Origin: a virus
Length of the DNA stretch: 64,000 nucleotides
Virus record (IMG/VR): IMGVR_UViG_3300022925_001882
Location: 1 to 64,000 of that record
Direction: 5' to 3' (one strand)
In this document: positions 1-6,486 of the stretch, piece by piece
How positions within the stretch are numbered: the first letter of the stretch is position 1
Layout: every line of letters begins with the position of its first letter
The notes under the pieces: model-generated
The model's input: only the letters and a program-made list of their open reading frames with translations
What the model was told of the DNA's origin: nothing
Database searches by the model: none
Made by a program: the position numbers and the translations under genes

Positions 1-400
1 AAATAATTTTTTGTTTCATAATCTCTAGTTCCATTGGATATTCATCACCGTCAATGTTAAGAGTATATTCTTCGACAGGCATGCCTGTTAATGTTTCTAA
101 ATCTTTTAATAAACCTAATACTCTACGTGCTACCCATGAACGTCTTTCCATTTCTACAAAGACTAACCATTTGTTAGGTGAGAGTTCACCGTCTGATATA
201 CTAGCATCTAAAATAAAATCATAGCCTCTTTCAAACCATGTTACTAAATCTTCAGCAACTAATTTTGATTTAACCATAAAAGTTACTGTGACAATATCTT
301 TGTCTTCTCCCATCTTAGCGGCATATTCATCTATAGATACAAGAGGAACAACTTGATTTTCCATGTCCATGTAGTTTAAACTTTCAGATAGAATAGTCAT
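1..400 (-). CDS. Conserved-looking phage protein of unknown function (3' part missing)
   Basis: The reading frame starts with ATG at 400 and runs off the left edge of the window, giving 133 residues without a stop. I read the start as MTILSESLNYMDMEN, followed by a soluble acidic alpha/beta-looking sequence with motifs such as TWFERGYDF, WLVFVEMERRSWVARR and YTLNIDGDEYPMELE. There is no signal peptide or membrane segment. Its start overlaps the stop of the 210-aa gene upstream as TAATG, so the two are translationally coupled and probably share the late promoters near 1038 and 1093. I do not recognise a family. Confidence 0.8.
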   Translation of the reverse strand, partial: MTILSESLNYMDMENQVVPLVSIDEYAAKMGEDKDIVTVTFMVKSKLVAEDLVTWFERGYDFILDASISDGELSPNKWLVFVEMERRSWVARRVLGLLKDLETLTGMPVEEYTLNIDGDEYPMELEIMKQKII

Positions 401-1032
401 TAGATTTGAAATGCTCCGCCATCATTTGGTGCGCCTTGAGTAACGTCATCAACTGCTTCCATATCGTTGCCTGTATCTTCTTCTGATTTTGTTTGTTCTA
501 AATCATTGTCATATGCATCTTCGATTTCTGATAAGTCAATTGTGTCTTCTGCAATGTCAACACTACCTTCTTTAATATCATCCATTAATTCAAAAGGTAT
601 TTCAATTTGCATAAACCAAACTTTATTTTCTTTCATTTTAGGGTAACGACTTCCTGATTGAAAGTCTTCGTATGATGTGACTGCTACAGGAACTTCAATC
701 TTAGACTTCATCATTTTAATATTGCAACCAATTGTTGCAAGTCTTAATGTTGCTCTAGGATCAGGCATTAATTTATAAGGCCACATAAATGTACATGTAC
801 ATGAATATCTTCCTACATCAGGACCTTGTACTAATTCTCCGTTGATCCAATTTCTATATGCATATATGTCTGCTTCGTCTAAGACTCTTTCAAAGTCCAG
901 CAAAGTATTCATTGCACCGTCAGACATATAGATATTTTTTATTGTATCTACAATACTAACAAAGTCAATGTCTTTGAAAAATGAATCTGCTTGTTTCCTA
1001 GCAAGATTATCGCCTGTAATTGCTTTAGTCAT
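400..1032 (-). CDS. Unknown phage protein with long acidic C-terminal tail
   Basis: 210 residues, not recognised. The first two thirds look like a compact folded domain containing a CTCTFMWPYKL stretch and several cysteines. The last ~55 residues are Asp/Glu-rich and low complexity (for example DDIKEGSVDIAEDTID and SEEDTGNDMEAVDD). There is no ribosome-binding site; a late-promoter element GATAAATA lies exactly 5 nt before the ATG, so the message may be leaderless. The stop overlaps the next gene's start (TAATG). Late expression suggests a structural or packaging role, but this is inference only. Confidence 0.85.
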   Translation of the reverse strand: MTKAITGDNLARKQADSFFKDIDFVSIVDTIKNIYMSDGAMNTLLDFERVLDEADIYAYRNWINGELVQGPDVGRYSCTCTFMWPYKLMPDPRATLRLATIGCNIKMMKSKIEVPVAVTSYEDFQSGSRYPKMKENKVWFMQIEIPFELMDDIKEGSVDIAEDTIDLSEIEDAYDNDLEQTKSEEDTGNDMEAVDDVTQGAPNDGGAFQI

Positions 1033-1037
1033 ACTAG

Positions 1038-1045
1038 TATTTATC
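1038..1045 (-). promoter_or_regulatory. T4-type late promoter GATAAATA, 5 nt before ATG
   Basis: The minus strand reads GATAAATA then CTAGT then ATG. T4 late promoters (TATAAATA) occupy about -13 to -6, which would put +1 on the A of ATG. No Shine-Dalgarno sequence fits between. Confidence 0.6.
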
Positions 1046-1092
1046 TCATTGGGACTGCAAAAGAATTTTACAACATGTTCTTCTGGTGCTAG

Positions 1093-1100
1093 TATTTATC
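1093..1100 (-). promoter_or_regulatory. Second T4-type late promoter GATAAATA
   Basis: Same octamer on the minus strand, 60 nt upstream of the 210-aa gene. The flanks GATAAATACTAG repeat those of the proximal element, giving a tandem pair. This one would make a leadered message. Confidence 0.5.
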
Positions 1101-1158
1101 ACAAAACGACATTTCCTCATCCACTGATTCTTTACATACCTAAACCAGGTAAGTATTT

Positions 1159-1180
1159 AATGAGAAAACAATTTCTCATT
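1159..1180 (+). promoter_or_regulatory. Hairpin in the phoH leader
   Basis: AATGAGAAA and TTTCTCATT form a perfect 9-bp stem with a 4-nt loop, ending 25 nt before the phoH start and 14 nt before its AGGA ribosome-binding site (1195-1198). A weak host-type promoter (TTTACA at 1131, TATTTA at 1154) precedes it, so the hairpin would sit at the 5' end of the transcript. It could stabilise or regulate the mRNA. Confidence 0.45.
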
Positions 1181-1205
1181 TCATTTTAAAATATAGGAAT
1201 TATAT

Positions 1206-1991
1206 ATGAGTAAACGAAAAACAGGCGCACTAAGGAAAAAACATGAACCATACAGACACAGGGAAACACAATACAACGCAGAGGACACATTCTATATGAA
1301 CACCTCAAAGACCATTGACTTTAGCAAGTATAGCAAAAAGCAGAAGTCACGTAGACCAATCGAATTAGTACCTCAGAGTATAAATCAGGAAAAATATATT
1401 ATAGCATTAAATGACCCTGAAACAGATATCGTTATGGCTAGTGGCCCCGCTGGAACAGGTAAAACCTACTTAGCAATGTTAGCGGCAATGAGAGCATTAA
1501 GATCAGGTCAATGCGATAAAATATTACTCACACGCCCTGCTGTAGCAGTGGATGATGAAAAACATGGCTTTCTCCCAGGCGACTTAAACTCAAAAATGGA
1601 ACCATGGGTAAGACCCTTATTCGATGTGGTGAGAGAATATTACTCACAGAATGAAATCGAATATATGTTAAAGGAACAAATCATAGAAATTACACCTTTA
1701 GCATTTTGCCGAGGCAGAAACTTCAAGCATTCATGGATTATATTAGATGAGGCTCAAAACGCAACACCGTCACAAATAAAAATGTTAATGACAAGGATTG
1801 CTGAGGGTAGCAAAATCGTAATCAATGGTGACGTTGAACAGACTGACCGACTAACACACAATAACGGGCTCCTTGATTTAAAAGAAAGAATTGATCTACA
1901 TAAAGTGCCAGGCATGACTGCTTGTACTTTTGATCACAAAGACATACGGAGACACAAGATTATTGAACACGTACTAAAGATGTATCAATAA
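1206..1991 (+). CDS. phoH: PhoH-like ATPase
   Basis: 261 residues. PhoH-family P-loop ATPase, common in marine T4-like phages; its role in infection is not settled (RNA metabolism and phosphate stress have been proposed). A basic, variable N-terminus of ~55 residues precedes the core. Walker A is GPAGTGKT near residue 80, followed by LTRPAVAVDDEKHGFLPGD, which is typical of PhoH. Walker B is WIILDEAQN near 178, and INGDVEQTD near 210 is the sensor region. The start is supported by AGGA 7 nt upstream of the ATG. It is a lone plus-strand gene between divergent and convergent minus-strand units, with its own leader hairpin and a shared bidirectional terminator downstream. Confidence 0.96.
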   Translation: MSKRKTGALRKKHEPYRHRETQYNAEDTFYMNTSKTIDFSKYSKKQKSRRPIELVPQSINQEKYIIALNDPETDIVMASGPAGTGKTYLAMLAAMRALRSGQCDKILLTRPAVAVDDEKHGFLPGDLNSKMEPWVRPLFDVVREYYSQNEIEYMLKEQIIEITPLAFCRGRNFKHSWIILDEAQNATPSQIKMLMTRIAEGSKIVINGDVEQTDRLTHNNGLLDLKERIDLHKVPGMTACTFDHKDIRRHKIIEHVLKMYQ

Positions 1992-2017
1992 TTTCATAGG
2001 TCCATATAAACCAAAAA

Positions 2018-2041
2018 GAAAGGGCCGTTCTAGGCCCTTTC
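2018..2041. terminator. Bidirectional terminator between phoH and the 72-aa gene
   Basis: GAAAGGGCC / GGCCCTTTC forms a 9-bp stem with a 6-nt loop. The minus-strand side continues into TTTTT, so it is a good terminator for the leftward clamp-loader operon and also stops phoH transcription. Confidence 0.8.
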
Positions 2042-2058
2042 GACTGAAGATTTTGCCC

Positions 2059-2277
2059 CTACAAGGTCTTTGATTTTCTATTCAGCCTTCTTAATCCGCC
2101 CATCATATAAGCGGCATAAATGAATAAAGGTGCAAATATTAATAATTCTTCAATTGTTTCTGAGAAGTTAAAAAGAGACAATGTCCAAATATAAGTAAAC
2201 ATAATAACAAAAATCCATGCAAATATGTATGCTCCTTGTCCAAAATCTAACAAAACTTCTTTAAATTTATTTCTCAT
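2059..2277 (-). CDS. Small membrane protein, two predicted transmembrane helices
   Basis: 72 residues. Helix 1 is about residues 16-37 (AYIFAWIFVIMFTYIWTLSLF) and helix 2 about 44-60 (LLIFAPLFIYAAYMMGGL), with a short acidic linker and a basic tail (RRLNRKSK). Topology and size would suit an inner-membrane regulator or a holin-like protein, but there is no lysis partner beside it. It overlaps the upstream gene by ATGA and is the last gene of the clamp-loader operon before a strong terminator. Function unknown. Confidence 0.8.
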   Translation of the reverse strand: MRNKFKEVLLDFGQGAYIFAWIFVIMFTYIWTLSLFNFSETIEELLIFAPLFIYAAYMMGGLRRLNRKSKTL

Positions 2278-2552
2278 TTTTTATTCCTTTTATCTTTCTT
2301 TTCGATTGGTCCTTCTTTTTCAAGTTGCTCAATCAGTTTAGGGTAAATTCTCTTGTAATAAGAACTCATTTTTTCAAATGTTGTATCGTGGTTATTACCT
2401 TCAATAACACATTTTTGAACTGAATTATCAGAGTAGTCCATAATCACATTTTTTGTGTTCATGTCTGATTTTTTTAATTTGCGTGAAACTTGAACCAATT
2501 CATCTATTTGACCATTTGGTTTGCGAATGTATTGTATTAGTAAATATCTCAT
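2274..2552 (-). CDS. Small unknown protein with basic C-terminus
   Basis: 92 residues, soluble. It opens MRYLLIQYIRKPNGQIDE and ends in a Lys-rich tail (EKKDKRNKK). The composition and the predicted beta then alpha pattern resemble small conserved T4-like phage proteins, but I cannot name a family. A perfect TATAAATA late element lies 6 nt before the ATG, giving the gene late transcription in addition to read-through from gp44. The stop overlaps the membrane protein start (ATGA). Confidence 0.8.
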   Translation of the reverse strand: MRYLLIQYIRKPNGQIDELVQVSRKLKKSDMNTKNVIMDYSDNSVQKCVIEGNNHDTTFEKMSSYYKRIYPKLIEQLEKEGPIEKKDKRNKK

Positions 2553-2558
2553 ATCATT

Positions 2559-2566
2559 TATTTATA
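2559..2566 (-). promoter_or_regulatory. T4-type late promoter, perfect TATAAATA
   Basis: Minus strand TATAAATA lies just downstream of the gp44 stop and 6 nt before the 92-aa gene start. There is no room for a ribosome-binding site. Confidence 0.6.
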
Positions 2567-2569
2567 TGG

Positions 2570-3493
2570 TTAAGAAGTCAACTCAACTAAAGTTGCGGCG
2601 AGTGATATCTCAGGGATACCTACTAACGGCAGATTTGCTAGACCATTTCTGATAACAATGATATTTGCATCACGTTCTTCATTACTTGCCCCAAACAAGT
2701 CTAAGTTATCATACATCCAACGATATGTATCTTCGATTCTAGTAGGATACAATGCGATATATTGCATCAATTGTTGTCTTGCTTCGATTAAATTACCGCT
2801 TTTAAACAAGTTTGTTGCTTCGACTAAGAGTTCATCTTCACTCTGGCCTTCACTCTGAGGGGGCCTGAGAGCGCCAGAGCCGCTGTTTACTTGCAATTGA
2901 TTGAGACACTTACGTAAGTCAGGATAAGTTGCACGAACATATGTATCTAATACATCTAATTCAAACTCAACTTTTTCTGTAACTAGCACAGTTGCCGCTC
3001 TTGCTGTAAACTCTGTCATATCAGGCTTAGCAATATGATATTGATGACAACGAGACTTTAGTGCAGGAATGATCTTATGGGCATAGTTACAAGTGAGAAT
3101 GTATCTTACAGTCTCATGGTATGCTTCCATATCATTTCTTAAGGCTGCCTGCGAGGGCTGAGTTAAATAATCTGCCTCGTCTAACAGCACCACCTTGAAC
3201 TTGCCGAACGGCATAGTCTGCACAAAGCCATTAATCTTTTCACGCAACATGTCAATACCATTTTCACGTGATGCATTAATAGTCAATACGTCATATTCTT
3301 CGATACCTAATTCGTTAATCAACACTTTTGCCAGTGTAGTTTTACCTGTACCGGGGTCACCAGACATCAATAAATGAGGGAAACTATCTTCTGCTATCCA
3401 GTTTTGAACTTGTTCTTTTTGAATTGGATCTGTAAACACATAATCATCTACAGATAACGGACGATACTTTTCTACCCACAACTGATTCTTCAT
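2570..3493 (-). CDS. 44: Sliding-clamp loader large subunit (gp44-like)
   Basis: 307 residues, close to the T4 gp44 length (319). AAA+ ATPase that with gp62 loads the gp45 sliding clamp onto primer-template DNA. It starts with WVEKYRP, the standard clamp-loader box. Walker A GDPGTGKT is at 45-52, Walker B VVLLDEAD at 101-108, sensor 1 LTCN near 132, and the SRC arginine-finger motif near 148. The C-terminal helical domain is diverged. ATG is preceded by TGAGG, and a perfect host-type early promoter ends 32 nt upstream. A Ser/Gln/Glu-rich insertion near residues 205-220 separates the AAA+ and C-terminal parts. Confidence 0.95.
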   Translation of the reverse strand: MKNQLWVEKYRPLSVDDYVFTDPIQKEQVQNWIAEDSFPHLLMSGDPGTGKTTLAKVLINELGIEEYDVLTINASRENGIDMLREKINGFVQTMPFGKFKVVLLDEADYLTQPSQAALRNDMEAYHETVRYILTCNYAHKIIPALKSRCHQYHIAKPDMTEFTARAATVLVTEKVEFELDVLDTYVRATYPDLRKCLNQLQVNSGSGALRPPQSEGQSEDELLVEATNLFKSGNLIEARQQLMQYIALYPTRIEDTYRWMYDNLDLFGASNEERDANIIVIRNGLANLPLVGIPEISLAATLVELTS

Positions 3494-3525
3494 TGATACC
3501 TCATTGAGTTTAATTTAATACTGTT

Positions 3526-3554
3526 ATTATATAGGATTAATGAATAGATGTCAA
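3526..3554 (-). promoter_or_regulatory. Perfect sigma70-type early promoter of gp44
   Basis: Minus strand TTGACA, 17-nt spacer, TATAAT: a full consensus match. It directs gp44 and the genes after it, presumably read by unmodified host RNA polymerase early in infection. Confidence 0.85.
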
Positions 3555-3569
3555 TCATTAATTAAAGAA

Positions 3570-3591
3570 AAAGGGCAACAATGTGCCCTTT
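3570..3591 (-). terminator. Terminator of the small secreted protein gene
   Basis: AAAGGGCA / TGCCCTTT forms an 8-bp stem with a 6-nt loop, 4 nt past the stop codon. It is followed on the minus strand by TTTCTTT. Confidence 0.8.
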
Positions 3592-3594
3592 ATT

Positions 3595-3975
3595 TTAGCC
3601 TTCCCAACCGTCATCGTTTTCGTCATACACACCGTCATTATTTGTATCACAATAACGTTGCCATGCAACCATAGTGAAGGTCAAACCTTCTGACCATGGA
3701 ACATATGCATCACACCAGGCGTGTGATCCCATTGCCATGTCGTCATCAGTTCCGTTATCTACTTCAACATAATCACGCCGAGCAGTTTCCGGAAACTCTT
3801 TGAACTGAATAGTTCTACCGCTATTATAAGTGCGTTGTTGATACAATTTACCTTTAGTAACGTGAATCATTTCACCTTCTTCAAGGGTCAATGTAGAACC
3901 ATCGTCATAGTTGATAACCGTTTGGGCTGTAGCACCGAATGAAACTAGTGCCAGAATGAAAATAAAAAATTTCAT
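3595..3975 (-). CDS. Small secreted protein with a calcium-loop-like C-terminus
   Basis: 126 residues from the ATG at 3975, chosen because AGGAG lies 7 nt upstream; longer in-frame extensions overlap the co-chaperonin and lack such a site. A clear Sec signal peptide, MKFFIFILALVSFGATAQ, predicts export with cleavage after ATA. The mature part is short and Asp/Glu-rich. Near the C-terminus, DTNNDGVYDEND matches the spacing of EF-hand or dockerin-type calcium loops, and two cysteines (near 93 and 112) could form a disulfide. It follows the co-chaperonin gene and has its own terminator. Periplasmic or secreted action is inferred; no family recognised. Confidence 0.85.
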   Translation of the reverse strand: MKFFIFILALVSFGATAQTVINYDDGSTLTLEEGEMIHVTKGKLYQQRTYNSGRTIQFKEFPETARRDYVEVDNGTDDDMAMGSHAWCDAYVPWSEGLTFTMVAWQRYCDTNNDGVYDENDDGWEG

Positions 3976-4039
3976 ATAGTCTCCTTTAAATTTTTCATTA
4001 TATGTATTCACATGAACACATAAGTAAAAAATCCGAACA

Positions 4040-4417
4040 CTATGCTCCTTCTTTATCTCCATATGCCATGTTAGTCTGTGGTTCATCACTTACTAACAAG
4101 CAATCTTTTGGGTCAACACAACGAATTGTCTTGTCCCCTTCTTCGTCTGTAATGTTAATACCACGTGTCCAACGACCATGTGCTACCATTACATATTGTC
4201 CTTCTTTAAGTTCAGTATTTGCCTGTGGACCGATAGAGTATACTTGTGCCCATCTAGGCTTGATTCCTGTAGACTTTTTATCATCGTCTACTAGCACGAT
4301 ACCAGATGCAAGTTTCTGTTCACCGAACTCCATACCATGTACAATAATTTTATCACTGATTGCTCTCAATGATTTACAATGTATACGATTGATATTAGAT
4401 TTAAGTCCTATTGCCAT
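4040..4417 (-). CDS. GroES/gp31-like co-chaperonin
   Basis: 125 residues. The order of motifs follows GroES: ISDKIIVHGMEFGEQKLASG resembles the first beta strand and mobile loop, GIVLVDDD the end of that loop, WAQVYSIG the VxAVG element, and LKEGQYVMVAHG the DxVxF strand. RCVDPKDCLLVSDE is the C-terminal strand. Phage GroES analogues such as T4 gp31 cap host GroEL and help fold the major capsid protein. Here the segment after the mobile loop is longer than in bacterial GroES and a ~10-residue tail follows. It starts 3 nt after the stop of the 229-aa gene and is likely co-expressed with it. Identification rests on motif order, not on a search. Confidence 0.75.
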   Translation of the reverse strand: MAIGLKSNINRIHCKSLRAISDKIIVHGMEFGEQKLASGIVLVDDDKKSTGIKPRWAQVYSIGPQANTELKEGQYVMVAHGRWTRGINITDEEGDKTIRCVDPKDCLLVSDEPQTNMAYGDKEGA

Positions 4418-4420
4418 TTA

Positions 4421-5110
4421 TTACTTACCCTTCTTTTTAGATTTTGCTTTTGGTTGTTCTGTTACAATGTTTTCTAAAGCCGCTTTCTTAATTGCTTCGA
4501 TATCAAAGTCTTCTTCAAGTTCTGCTAATTCAGCCTCTTCAGGATGTAATTCTATTTCTCCTTCTGCAGGGAAACTATCTGGTGCTTCGTCTGCTGATTT
4601 CATTACAAATTCTTCAGGTTCTGCAGGGGGAATAGGAGCAATCTCTGCTTCAATGGGTGCTACGTATTCTTCTACACTTTCTTGCGCCACTTCTGCTACA
4701 GGTTGCACACTTTCTTGCACGTTAGGTTTTGATTCTTCTACTAACTTATCTAGCATAGGAGTCTCAGTAGGCGCCTTTTCTTCCACTGCACCTGACTCTA
4801 CTTTTTCTAATGCTTCAAGTTCTCTTTTTTGTTTGGGAGATAATGGAGCGTTTGGATTAGCACTTTTACTAATATTAGGATTTTCAGGGCGTTCTTGTAA
4901 ACTTACTGCACCTTGAGTTCCTACCTGTGATGCGTATGAATCTGCAACTCGTTGAGTATTAGGTCTTACTACATTTCCTGCTTGATCGATTTCATCACCA
5001 CGTGAATTAATTGCATTAATATTACTAACAGCACGTGTTTTTTCTTGTTTCGCAATCAAAGACGCCATGTCTAGTGATCTTCCCCTTGCCGTTTTATATA
5101 TTCTTCCCAT
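4421..5110 (-). CDS. Acidic, Pro/Glu-rich unknown protein
   Basis: 229 residues. The N-terminal ~35 residues (MGRIYKTARGRSLDMAS onward) are basic and look ordered. Most of the rest is low-complexity Glu/Pro/Ala and likely disordered, ending in a Lys cluster (KAKSKKKGK). AGGAAG lies 5 nt before the ATG. It sits directly upstream of the co-chaperonin, so a link to capsid folding or assembly is possible. I do not recognise a domain. Confidence 0.8.
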   Translation of the reverse strand: MGRIYKTARGRSLDMASLIAKQEKTRAVSNINAINSRGDEIDQAGNVVRPNTQRVADSYASQVGTQGAVSLQERPENPNISKSANPNAPLSPKQKRELEALEKVESGAVEEKAPTETPMLDKLVEESKPNVQESVQPVAEVAQESVEEYVAPIEAEIAPIPPAEPEEFVMKSADEAPDSFPAEGEIELHPEEAELAELEEDFDIEAIKKAALENIVTEQPKAKSKKKGK

Positions 5111-5118
5111 ATTGCTTC

Positions 5119-5625
5119 CTATTTTAAAAATTCTTCAACGTCTAAACCGTAGTATATACTATTTATACGGTGAATTCCTATCAAAAATAAAACAAAACTT
5201 GATACACTAGACCCTCTACCTACTCCCCATACGATATTATGTTCTCTCATTAAATCAACAAGATATTTCATATACTGCAATAGTTGAAATTGTCCGCGTT
5301 TTTGATACAATAACAATTCTTTTCCTACACGTTGTATTTCTTCTTCGTGTTTACATTGTTCTAGTAACCATTTAGCAATGTCTAGTTCTCTGTATTTTGT
5401 AGGCATATGCCATTTGCTTCGCATTTCTTCATCAAAATCTGCAACAGAAACTTGTGCTAATGTGTGTTCTATTAACTCAGGAACATTTTCTATTTCTAGG
5501 CTTGGATCAATTTCTATTTTGTTATTAGTAAGAACACCTTTTAATTTCTGATTTGGATTTGTCATGTAGATATCTACTAAATCTCGTTCAGTATATATAG
5601 GGCGTCCGTAATAATCGTTAATCAT
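5119..5625 (-). CDS. DnaE-like (C-family polymerase) N-terminal palm fragment
   Basis: 168 residues. The last ~38 residues match the segment that immediately precedes the catalytic acids in bacterial DNA polymerase III alpha: GVGRGSSVSSFVLFLIGI then YYGLDVEEFL, against GPGRGSAAGSLVAYALGI then FDLLFERFL in DnaE. The GRGS motif is characteristic of the C family. The protein stops before the DFDxDF catalytic motif. The upstream ~130 residues are helical, including a KWLLEQCK region, and a PHP domain is absent. A second protein (52126-52707) carries the motifs that would come next. A TATAAT box ends 7 nt before the ATG. Whether the two parts associate is unknown. Confidence 0.7.
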   Translation of the reverse strand: MINDYYGRPIYTERDLVDIYMTNPNQKLKGVLTNNKIEIDPSLEIENVPELIEHTLAQVSVADFDEEMRSKWHMPTKYRELDIAKWLLEQCKHEEEIQRVGKELLLYQKRGQFQLLQYMKYLVDLMREHNIVWGVGRGSSVSSFVLFLIGIHRINSIYYGLDVEEFLK

Positions 5626-5632
5626 ATGATAT

Positions 5633-5660
5633 ATTATACACTATTATTGTTGATTTACAA
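5633..5660 (-). promoter_or_regulatory. Probable early promoter of the DnaE-like fragment
   Basis: Minus strand TTGTAA, 16-nt spacer, TATAAT. The -10 is perfect and the -35 is 4/6. The -10 ends 7 nt before the ATG, which would give a very short or absent leader. Confidence 0.5.
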
Positions 5661-5670
5661 GCAAAAAGGT

Positions 5671-6240
5671 CTAACTTTTGGAAGATTTTTTACCCTTTTT
5701 AAAGTTGAGTGATAGTTTTTCCCATTCATCATTAGAAAAAAGTTTAACAATATTATCATTGTTATCATCTGGTTTAGAATGTTCAATGCAGAGTGTACTG
5801 CAATTCCACCATTTATGGTTTCCTTGATCTATGTTACTCTCTACTATTTCTGAAACTGTACAGAAACGAACACCGTCACTTAAATGAGAACTTAGTGAGC
5901 AGTCTGTAACTTTAATTCGTCCTTCAGTAATAGAATTAAACTTTTGCAAAAGTGCCATAGAAATAATTTGATCAAAAGGATCATCGGGCAGTTCACAAAC
6001 TCTAATACCTGCTTCTTTATATTTTTTAATTTCTTTGGTGTTGTTTTCGTTGATAAAAATACAATTGTTTAATACGTTTATAACAAAATGCAGTAAACGT
6101 TCTAAAGCAATATTTTGTTCTGCAATGTCCTCTGTTTCTACTAACATAGATAAAGTCATTAAATATTCATTTAACATGAATGTATCAGCAAAATGTATTG
6201 CTGTAGAAAAACCTAAATCTTTTTCTATTCTGGTACTCAT
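5671..6240 (-). CDS. Unknown soluble phage protein
   Basis: 189 residues, not recognised. The N-terminal half is helical (HFADTFMLNEYLMTLSML and ALERLLHFVINVLNNC). The middle has CELPDDPFDQIISMALLQKFN and the C-terminal part has paired cysteines (WWNCSTLCIEH) and a basic end (KKGKKSSKS). It overlaps the 79-aa gene as ATGA. Position between the baseplate/fibre run and the DnaE-like fragment gives no clear functional hint. Confidence 0.8.
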   Translation of the reverse strand: MSTRIEKDLGFSTAIHFADTFMLNEYLMTLSMLVETEDIAEQNIALERLLHFVINVLNNCIFINENNTKEIKKYKEAGIRVCELPDDPFDQIISMALLQKFNSITEGRIKVTDCSLSSHLSDGVRFCTVSEIVESNIDQGNHKWWNCSTLCIEHSKPDDNNDNIVKLFSNDEWEKLSLNFKKGKKSSKS

Positions 6241-6476
6241 TTTCTATCTACTTTAATGTTATCACCTATCTCTTTTTCAGCAAACAATTTATCTAATTTT
6301 TTCTTTTGTTCAGATTTGTAACTATTAAGAATCATATCTAATTGATTAATCATAGGTTGATTTTGTATGCGATGTGCAAATGTAATTTTAGTAGTAAGAT
6401 CAGAAATTGCTTCTTGTAATTCTTCTATACTTTTATCAGAAAGATCGTTGATAAATGGATGATGCATGCCTGACAT
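6237..6476 (-). CDS. Small helical (coiled-coil) protein
   Basis: 79 residues, almost entirely helical with heptad-like spacing in SIEELQEAISDLTTKI and SYKSEQKKKLDKLFAEKE. AGGA precedes the ATG and the stop overlaps the next gene (ATGA). It follows a structural gene, so it may be a small virion or assembly protein. Function not recognised. Confidence 0.75.
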   Translation of the reverse strand: MSGMHHPFINDLSDKSIEELQEAISDLTTKITFAHRIQNQPMINQLDMILNSYKSEQKKKLDKLFAEKEIGDNIKVDRK

Positions 6477-6486
6477 AGCCTATCCT

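Noticed and set aside
968-1189. 73-codon plus-strand ORF across the phoH upstream region
   Set aside because: It overlaps the start of the 210-aa minus gene and the late promoters, and has no family resemblance or good ribosome-binding site.
4002-4916. A 304-codon plus-strand ORF opposite the co-chaperonin and the acidic protein
   Set aside because: Ser-rich low-complexity product created by antisense of Glu/Ala-rich coding sequence; the minus-strand genes have ribosome-binding sites and recognisable features.
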